Shown in pieces: positions 15,040 to 20,025 of a DNA stretch of 20,025 bases. The stretch covers positions 1 through 20,025 of the forward strand of contig JAJDBI010000206.1 of assembly GCA_029261435.1 (NCBI GenBank), written 5' to 3'. Below the pieces are notes generated by a model. The model ran no database searches. It was not told the DNA's origin and worked only from the letters and a program-made list of their open reading frames with translations. The position numbers and the translations under genes are program-made. The stretch is from Nitrospinaceae bacterium (GTDB taxonomy: Bacteria > Nitrospinota > Nitrospinia > Nitrospinales > VA-1). Within the stretch, counting starts at the first letter, position 1. Each line of letters begins with the position of its first letter.

Positions 15040-15621
15040 CTACTGACTATCTATGTCCTGCGCAGAAGAAATCACCTTGGAACGGCGTTCTAGTTTCTCG
15101 GCCTCCACAGGGCGATCCATTTTATGAAGGAGATGAGCATAATGATCCAGAATGTTCCCAACCAGAGCATGCTCCTTGCCCAGAGATTCTTCCAGAATCT
15201 TCAATGCCTGCATCAATAAGGCCTCCGCCTCTTCGTATCGACCACGTACCCGGTAGTTCGACGCTAGATTATTCAGACCTAAAGCCACATTCGGATGCCT
15301 GGGACCCAATATCCTTTCATTGATTGCCAAAGTCCGCTTGAGAATCAGCTCGGCCTCGACAAGCTTAGATTGAATACGATAAATTTCAGCCAGCTGATAA
15401 AGACTGAAATGAAGACGATCATTATTAATGGGAGGTTTTTCCGCCAATTCCAAAGCTTGTATGAAATGCTTTTCTGCCTCGGCATGGCGGGATGCCTGAA
15501 AGGCATTCACACCTTTTTTATTATGACTTTCCCAAGTTTCCGGTGGATTCAAATAGCTGTAAAGATAAAGCAATGAACCTGCTACAGCTACAATAAAAGC
15601 AACAAGTTTTGTTTTGGTCAT
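15040..15621 (-). CDS. membrane-anchored tetratricopeptide repeat protein
   Basis: From ATG 15621 this is a 193-residue protein. A GTG four codons earlier is possible, and neither start has a clear ribosome site. Residues 6-24 (LVAFIVAVAGSLLYLYSYL) are one membrane segment or an uncleaved signal anchor. After it come about four TPR units: 34-62 (KKGVNAFQASRHAEAEKHF), 73-101 (LYQLAEIYRIQSKLVEAE), 115-143 (LNNLASNYRVRGRYEEAEALL) and a weaker one at 157-180. The spacing and the ILGPRHPNVALGLNNLA phrase resemble the kinesin-light-chain type TPR. It probably mediates protein-protein contacts on the outer face of the inner membrane. It lies about 36 nt after the PrsW-family gene and is likely in the same transcript. 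The partner and function are unknown. Confidence 0.8.
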   Translation of the reverse strand: MTKTKLVAFIVAVAGSLLYLYSYLNPPETWESHNKKGVNAFQASRHAEAEKHFIQALELAEKPPINNDRLHFSLYQLAEIYRIQSKLVEAELILKRTLAINERILGPRHPNVALGLNNLASNYRVRGRYEEAEALLMQALKILEESLGKEHALVGNILDHYAHLLHKMDRPVEAEKLERRSKVISSAQDIDSQ

Positions 15622-15657
15622 TGAAACCAACACTAGTGAATGGTTATCAGGAGTCGT

Positions 15658-17097
15658 TCAAGCGCAGTGTATGCTACCAGTTCTTTCATTTTCGAATTTC
15701 CAGTAAAGATTCAAGTCTCTCTGAACAACAGCTAATACCCCCCCCTGAATAAGAATCAAAATCATTTCCCAAAAAAGATAAAAAGGTGTCGACGGAGCCA
15801 GAACCTTTTTAAATGCGCTGAGAACGAAAAATCCCAATATGATCATCGGAACCGAAAATGGATTTGCCAGTTTATTTTTTAAAAAACCCGAAAATATTTG
15901 AAACTGAACATATAAAAAGGACGTTTCTATTGCCGCCACTGCTAGATTGAAAGAAACATCAATCGCAGGGTTGACCACCTGAACGTCCAAAGCATTCTGG
16001 ATAACTCCGTAAAAAAAATAGGGAAGAATCGTGAGAATGAACAAACCCAATGCCAGCAGTTCCGGATTGAGTTTTAATTTTTTGTAGCTGGTAAAATCCC
16101 GATAGTTCCCCAGAAACCAGAAGTACAAATAGAGCCCAAAAGTCACTTGATAAAATACCATAAAAAGATTGACTGGCATGCCACAAAACGGGGTTTTGGG
16201 TAATCTTTTATATTGAGAAATAATTTTTGAAGAAAATAATTCCCGGATCGACTTCACCTTTCCGCTTTTTCTATCGACCAGGTTGTCCTCGGGAACCAGC
16301 TTTCCTTTTGACAGAAGACAGCGAATATCTCTCAGATATAAAGGAACTTTTTTTCTACGCCCATTTATAGGAAAATATTGTTTTGCAGAAAATTCAATAA
16401 CGGTTGCAAGTTTTTCCAACTCCCTCTTTGCCTTCAATCCCAGATAAATTCCCAAAAAAATAATTGCGAAAATCAGGTATATCGACCATGTAGTATTTGA
16501 AAAGGCCGCCGCATCATAAATTCCATGAAGAGTGACCACGACTATAAGACCATGAATCAAATGTTGGACACGGTTAACACTAAACTTTGCTCGCCCCATG
16601 AAATAGCCCAGGATAATACCGAAGAAAGCATGTCCCGGCACGGCCGTGATCATTCTTAAAATCCCCACCTCCTGCCCATGTGGAAGGACATACATGATGT
16701 TTTCCACAGTGGCGAATCCACAACCGACCAAGCCACCATAGATAATGCCATCAAAAGGCTCGTTGAATTCCTGCTCATCGAAGATGAACCCTTTCAAAAA
16801 AAGGAATTTGCAGAGTTCTTCGGCAAGGGCAACGCCAAGAAAAGCATATAGGAGGGTCTTTGGCCAAAAGAGTGGAGAATGCTCATTCTGCAAGGCCTGC
16901 ATACCTATAATTTTATCAGCAACGCCTTCAAAATAATAAGCAGGGAAAACAGCCAACCCACCAAGGAAAAAACATTTAACCGCAAGCTTCTTAGGCTCTC
17001 TGTCCCACTTGTCGTAATAGTAAATAAAAACGGCGATAGCAATACCCGGGCCCATGGCAATATAGAGCAGTCTTAGCGTTTCCATCCCTTCACTCAT
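15658..17097 (-). CDS. PrsW-family intramembrane metalloprotease with extra C-terminal membrane half
   Basis: This is a 479-residue polytopic membrane protein. The first 225 residues have all PrsW/glutamic-type CPBP-like landmarks: ALAEELCKF (E93, E94, K97), VENIMY (E132), PGHAFFGIILGYFMG (H156) and LHGIYDAAAF (H191, D195). Members such as Bacillus PrsW cut anti-sigma factors within or near the membrane, but many have no known substrate. Residues 226-300 are a basic, soluble segment. From about 300 to the end there is a second hydrophobic half (GMPVNLFMVFYQVTFGLYLYFWFLGNYRDF and several later membrane segments) that PrsW of about 220-400 residues usually lacks. The ATG at 17097 has AAAGG 5 nt upstream and begins 9 nt after the fhs stop, so it is probably co-transcribed with fhs. 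No sigma or anti-sigma gene is nearby. Confidence 0.85.
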   Translation of the reverse strand: MSEGMETLRLLYIAMGPGIAIAVFIYYYDKWDREPKKLAVKCFFLGGLAVFPAYYFEGVADKIIGMQALQNEHSPLFWPKTLLYAFLGVALAEELCKFLFLKGFIFDEQEFNEPFDGIIYGGLVGCGFATVENIMYVLPHGQEVGILRMITAVPGHAFFGIILGYFMGRAKFSVNRVQHLIHGLIVVVTLHGIYDAAAFSNTTWSIYLIFAIIFLGIYLGLKAKRELEKLATVIEFSAKQYFPINGRRKKVPLYLRDIRCLLSKGKLVPEDNLVDRKSGKVKSIRELFSSKIISQYKRLPKTPFCGMPVNLFMVFYQVTFGLYLYFWFLGNYRDFTSYKKLKLNPELLALGLFILTILPYFFYGVIQNALDVQVVNPAIDVSFNLAVAAIETSFLYVQFQIFSGFLKNKLANPFSVPMIILGFFVLSAFKKVLAPSTPFYLFWEMILILIQGGVLAVVQRDLNLYWKFENERTGSIHCA

Positions 17098-17106
17098 GAG
17101 AGCCTT

Positions 17107-18735
17107 TCATCTTAGGTCGGTGATGTCGCTTCCTCTCAAGTCTATATGTTCTGCTTGTGGGATTTTAGGCAGTCCCGGCATTCGCAGGATGTCTCCAGTC
17201 AGAGGAATGAGGAACCCGGCACCTGCTGCGATTAAAATTTCCCGCACCGTGACGCTGAAATGTTCCGGTCGACCTCTAAGTTTTGGGTTATCCGACAAAG
17301 AAGCAGGAGTTTTAGCAATGCAAACAGGAAGGTTCTGGTACCCAAGTTTTTCTATAGACCTGAGATCTCTTTCAGCTTTTGCGGTATATTTAATTTCATC
17401 AGCCCCATACATTTTGCTGGCGACCTTCCAGATTTTTGTTTTCACATCTTCATTCCAGTCATAAAGTGGACAGAAGGGCCGATGTTTTTTTTCTGCATGC
17501 AGTATCACTTTTTCTGCCAAATCCATCCCGCCTTTTCCTCCTTCGGCAAAAACGTTACTCACCGCGAATGGTACCTGAAGAGTTTCTTCACAATGCTTCC
17601 GCACCACAGCAATTTCATCAGGGTGATCCCCTTCAAAGCGATTGAGACAAACTATGGGAGGTTCGCAGAATTGTTTGATATTTTCCACATGCCTGTCGAG
17701 ATTGGGCAAACCCATATGAACTGCTTCGGGGTTAAATTTTTCAAGGTCAGGCTTATCAACCCCACCATGGGACTTAAGTGCTCTGCAAGTCACGACCAAA
17801 ACCACAGCGGCAGTATCAAGCCCTGCTCCTTTGCATTTAATATCGAAAAACTTTTCCGCACCTAAATCGAAGCCAAATCCCGCCTCCGTAACTGTCCAGT
17901 CGGAAAGAGCCAGAGCCATTTTGGTTGCTAGAACCGAGTTGCAACCATGCGCGATGTTTGCGAAAGGCCCTCCATGAATTAAAGCTGGCACGCCCTCCAT
18001 AGTTTGGACCAGATTGGGTAGCAATGCATCTTTGAGTAGAGCCGCCATGGCTCCAGAAGCGTTGAGGCTTTTCGCTGTGATCGGTTCTTCCTTGTAGGTG
18101 AACCCCAACAGAATATTGCCCAGTCGGTATTTCAAATCTTCATAGCTTTCTGCAAGACACAGGATAGCCATGATTTCAGAGGCGGCAGTGATATCGAATC
18201 CGCTTTCACGAGGCACACCTTGTAATACACCTCCCAGGCCGATAACAATATTACGAAGAGAACGATCATTCATATCCATAACGCGCCGCCATATAATACG
18301 TCTTGGATCAATGTCAGACAGCCCTTCATGGTAAATTTTATTATCCAGCATCGCTGCCAGCAGATTGTGCGCAGAAGTCACAGCATGGAAATCACCGGTG
18401 AAATGCAGGTTGATGTCTTCCCTTGGCATAACCTGACTCAACCCACCACCTGTCGCCCCACCTTTCATACCCAGGCAAGGACCCAGGGAAGGTTCTCGGA
18501 GTGCCAGACAAACCGACTTGTTGAGCCGGGCCATCGCTTGACCTAAACCAATCGTTGTGGTGGTTTTTCCTTCCCCAGCAGGAGTGGGAGTGATGGCCGA
18601 CACCAAAACCATTTTTCCTCTTGTGGGAAACTTTTCCAGCACCTCAAGGCGTATATTCGCCTTATCATATCCATAAGGAATGATTTCACCTTCGGTCAGC
18701 CCCAGCTTTCTGGCGATATCAAGGATCGGTTCCAT
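17107..18735 (-). CDS. fhs: formate-tetrahydrofolate ligase
   Basis: Using the ATG at 18735 gives 542 residues; a GTG two codons earlier is also in frame, and no clear ribosome site separates them. The P-loop TPTPAGEGKTTTTIGLG (49-65) is diagnostic, followed by LREPSLGPCLGMKGGATGGG and INLHFTGDFHAVTSAHNLLAA. The C-terminus has GFLIPLTGDILRMPGLPKIPQAEHID, as expected. The enzyme makes 10-formyl-THF from formate, THF and ATP, feeding C1 metabolism or the methyl branch of the Wood-Ljungdahl pathway. In reverse it yields ATP from 10-formyl-THF, as in purine fermenters. It is slightly shorter than the common 555-560 residues, but no key motif is missing. It is divergent from nfnA across a 207-bp spacer and is followed closely by the PrsW-family gene. 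Confidence 0.96.
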   Translation of the reverse strand: MEPILDIARKLGLTEGEIIPYGYDKANIRLEVLEKFPTRGKMVLVSAITPTPAGEGKTTTTIGLGQAMARLNKSVCLALREPSLGPCLGMKGGATGGGLSQVMPREDINLHFTGDFHAVTSAHNLLAAMLDNKIYHEGLSDIDPRRIIWRRVMDMNDRSLRNIVIGLGGVLQGVPRESGFDITAASEIMAILCLAESYEDLKYRLGNILLGFTYKEEPITAKSLNASGAMAALLKDALLPNLVQTMEGVPALIHGGPFANIAHGCNSVLATKMALALSDWTVTEAGFGFDLGAEKFFDIKCKGAGLDTAAVVLVVTCRALKSHGGVDKPDLEKFNPEAVHMGLPNLDRHVENIKQFCEPPIVCLNRFEGDHPDEIAVVRKHCEETLQVPFAVSNVFAEGGKGGMDLAEKVILHAEKKHRPFCPLYDWNEDVKTKIWKVASKMYGADEIKYTAKAERDLRSIEKLGYQNLPVCIAKTPASLSDNPKLRGRPEHFSVTVREILIAAGAGFLIPLTGDILRMPGLPKIPQAEHIDLRGSDITDLR

Positions 18736-18741
18736 ATTCAC

Positions 18742-18942
18742 GAAATATGTTGGGCGAAAAGCCTCTGCACAGGTTTTTATTATGCTTATTTTAACTCTTT
18801 TATGTCTTAGATCATAATCAGGCCAAAAAATTCCAATTGATACCGTGTTCTTGCATTATTAATAGAATATGCTGCTAAATGGGAATATATTTGGATCAAG
18901 GGATATCCCTTGATATAGAGAGCCTTTGAGGTCGAATAGCGT
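18742..18942. promoter_or_regulatory. divergent intergenic region between fhs and nfnA
   Basis: This AT-rich, non-coding spacer is the largest in the window and must hold promoters for both directions. On the plus strand a possible pair is TTGATA (18837-18842) with TAATAG (18860-18865, 17-nt spacing) or the better -10-like TAGAAT (18863-18868, 20-nt spacing). Both are imperfect. On the minus strand I could not pick a convincing pair, although AT-rich candidates exist. Downstream of the plus-strand candidates lies a perfect palindrome (listed separately). The nfnA ribosome site is probably GAGG about 11 nt before its ATG. Confidence 0.45.
18895..18914. promoter_or_regulatory. perfect 20-bp palindrome upstream of nfnA (candidate operator)
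   Basis: ATCAAGGGATATCCCTTGAT is identical to its own reverse complement over all 20 bases. It ends 28 nt before the nfnA ATG and lies after the best plus-strand promoter candidate, where a bound dimeric repressor would block transcription. With no loop it is a poor transcription terminator, and no T-run follows. The half-site ATCAAGGGAT is not one I can assign to a named regulator. It has the halves of an FNR box (TTGAT/ATCAA) in the reversed order, so it is not an FNR site. Confidence 0.55.
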
Positions 18943-19812
18943 ATGTTTAAAATATTGGAAAAAACACATTTAGCTCCGCAGGTGTTTCAATATCTCCTGC
19001 ACGCGCCAGATATCGCCAAAAAGGCGCTTCCAGGTCAATTCATCATCATTCGCCTTGATGAAACCGGAGAACGCATCCCGATCACCATTTCAAACTCGGA
19101 CCCCGTTCAGGGAACGCTCACTATTTTTGTCCAGGCGGTTGGAAAAACCTCTCTCGAAATGAGTCTCATGCACGAAGGTGACTATATTTTAGATGTCGTC
19201 GGACCTCTGGGAAACCCCACGCAAGTCGGCCTCTTTGGAACAGTCGTGCTGATAGGGGGAGGGTTCGGTATCGCCGCAATTCACCCTATCACTCACGCAT
19301 TGACTCAATCAGGAAATAGAACCATTGCGGTTTTGGGTGCTCGGACTAAAGAACTGGTGATCCTGGAAAAAGAAATGTTAAACATCGCAACAAAAGTTCA
19401 CGTTGTCACTGACGATGGAAGCTACGGCGCAAAAGGAATTGTCACAGACACTTTGAAAAAGTTGATCGAGAAAAAGGAATCGATTGATCGCATCATTGCC
19501 ATTGGCCCGTTAATCATGATGAAATCGGTGGCAGAATTGACTCGTCCCTATAAGATCCCAACCCTTGTAAGTATGAATCCCATCATGATTGATGGAACTG
19601 GCATGTGTGGTGCCTGCCGGGTGACTGTGGGCGGTGAAATGAAGTTCGCTTGTGTGGACGGTCCTGAATTCGACGGTCATGCTGTCGATTTCGAAGGACT
19701 GCTCAACCGATTAAAAACCTACATACCTGAGGAAACTGAGGCTAGGGAAAAATATTTAAACGATGCCGGAGAAAAATGCCGGATTGCCGAAGTATCCCAA
19801 ATATATGGCTAA
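18943..19812 (+). CDS. nfnA: NfnA/SudB: ferredoxin-NADP oxidoreductase-type subunit of electron-bifurcating transhydrogenase
   Basis: This 289-residue protein has the ferredoxin-NADP reductase fold: an FAD barrel with LPGQFIIIRLDETGERIPITIS (29-50), an NAD-binding loop VLIGGGFGIAAIHPI (102-116), and IAIGPLIMMKSV (185-196). Its [2Fe-2S] region is DGTGMCGACRVTVGG then FACVDGPEFDGH: D217, C222, C225 and C237. The first ligand position, Cys in dihydroorotate-dehydrogenase relatives, is Asp here, as is typical of NfnA/SudB. With NfnB it forms NADH-dependent reduced ferredoxin:NADP oxidoreductase, which couples ferredoxin and NADH to NADPH by flavin-based bifurcation. It has also been described as sulfide dehydrogenase and as the partner of a glutamate-synthase-like protein. 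The nfnB gene starts 2 nt after its stop. This function fits the ferredoxin- and NADPH-using enzymes in the rest of the window. Confidence 0.92.
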   Translation: MFKILEKTHLAPQVFQYLLHAPDIAKKALPGQFIIIRLDETGERIPITISNSDPVQGTLTIFVQAVGKTSLEMSLMHEGDYILDVVGPLGNPTQVGLFGTVVLIGGGFGIAAIHPITHALTQSGNRTIAVLGARTKELVILEKEMLNIATKVHVVTDDGSYGAKGIVTDTLKKLIEKKESIDRIIAIGPLIMMKSVAELTRPYKIPTLVSMNPIMIDGTGMCGACRVTVGGEMKFACVDGPEFDGHAVDFEGLLNRLKTYIPEETEAREKYLNDAGEKCRIAEVSQIYG

Positions 19813-19814
19813 AA

Positions 19815-20025
19815 ATGAAAAAAGATACAGAACGAAATAAAACTCCACGGACTCCCTCTCCAAAACAAGAACCTGAAGAGAGAAAAAAGAACTTTCATGA
19901 GGTGAGCCTCGGTTACACTCCCGCCATGGCTCAACTTGAAGCATCACGTTGCATCCAATGCAAAAAACCAAAATGCGTCATGGGTTGTCCTGTAAGAGTC
20001 GGCATCCCGGATTTTATTAAGCAGG
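19815..20025 (+). CDS. nfnB: NfnB/SudA (glutamate synthase small-subunit-like), N-terminal part, truncated by window end
   Basis: The ATG at 19815 opens a frame that runs off the window after 70 codons. The N-terminus TPRTPSPKQEPEERKKNF then EVSLGYTPAMAQLEASRC is the normal lead-in for this family. It is followed by CIQCKKPKCVMGCPVRVGIP with cluster cysteines C46, C49, C54 and C58. In full-length proteins two FAD/NAD(P)-binding Rossmann domains follow, here beyond the end. It could be annotated as NADPH-dependent glutamate synthase small chain, but the adjacent nfnA makes the bifurcating transhydrogenase subunit far more likely. The 2-nt gap shows that the two are one operon. Confidence 0.88.
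   Translation, partial: MKKDTERNKTPRTPSPKQEPEERKKNFHEVSLGYTPAMAQLEASRCIQCKKPKCVMGCPVRVGIPDFIKQ

Noticed and set aside
18895..18914. Reading the palindrome as an FNR/CRP box
   Set aside because: FNR sites are TTGAT-N4-ATCAA; here the halves are in reversed order and the centre is GGGATATCCC, so it is not that site.
17098..18927. Repeated GAGAGCCTTT at 17098-17107 and 18918-18927
   Set aside because: Two copies of a 10-mer in this length, one inside the fhs stop region, are compatible with chance; no longer repeat extends from them.
19815..20025. Calling the last gene the small chain of glutamate synthase
   Set aside because: The N-terminal cysteine region is shared by both families, but the adjacent nfnA with its Asp-Cys3 cluster motif favours NfnB/SudA.

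Overview
This window is almost entirely protein-coding and looks like the chromosome of an anaerobic or facultatively anaerobic bacterium with moderate GC. The gene set (group 3b NiFe hydrogenase, 2-oxoacid:ferredoxin oxidoreductase, ADP-forming acetyl-CoA synthetase, Nfn-type transhydrogenase, formate-THF ligase) would fit Nitrospinota, Nitrospirota or deltaproteobacterial-type lineages. No rRNA or marker gene is present, so this taxonomic suggestion is inference only. I see no tRNA, rRNA, CRISPR array, insertion sequence or phage gene.

Layout. Positions 1-285 (+) hold the C-terminal end of an HD-GYP phosphodiesterase. From 14925 down to 348, fifteen genes lie head-to-tail on the minus strand with gaps of at most about 35 nt and many overlaps, so they probably form one long operon or supraoperon. 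In transcription order they are: 2-oxoacid:ferredoxin oxidoreductase gamma-delta fusion, alpha and beta; fused ADP-forming acyl-CoA synthetase; a Glu/Leu-type amino-acid dehydrogenase; a cytidylate-kinase-like protein; a COG2403 GTPase (cyclic 2,3-diphosphoglycerate synthetase-like); carbamate kinase; then a group 3b hydrogenase set (beta, a cyclic-nucleotide-binding-domain protein, gamma, small subunit, large subunit), a maturation endopeptidase and a HypA-like protein. Upstream, also on the minus strand, are formate-THF ligase (fhs), a PrsW-family membrane protease with a long extra C-terminal half, and a small membrane-anchored TPR protein (18735 to 15040). At 18943 the direction changes to plus, with NfnA/SudB followed by the N-terminus of NfnB/SudA, which runs off the window. 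The divergent fhs/nfnA spacer contains a perfect 20-bp palindrome.

How the genes could work together (inference). An amino acid is deaminated by the dehydrogenase. The 2-oxoacid is oxidised to an acyl-CoA with reduction of ferredoxin. The acyl-CoA is cleaved by the ADP-forming synthetase to make ATP. Carbamate kinase, and fhs run in reverse, are two further potential ATP-forming steps. Nfn can balance ferredoxin, NADH and NADPH, and the group 3b hydrogenase can exchange NAD(P)H electrons with H2 or sulfur. The window therefore resembles a fermentative or redox-balancing module with three substrate-level phosphorylation enzymes and a hydrogen outlet.

Most notable oddities: a HypA-like protein in which the zinc-finger segment is cleanly missing; a cNMP-binding domain protein with no DNA-binding domain inside the hydrogenase genes; a cytidylate-kinase-like protein with a degraded P-loop next to a COG2403 GTPase and carbamate kinase; and the fhs/nfnA palindrome.
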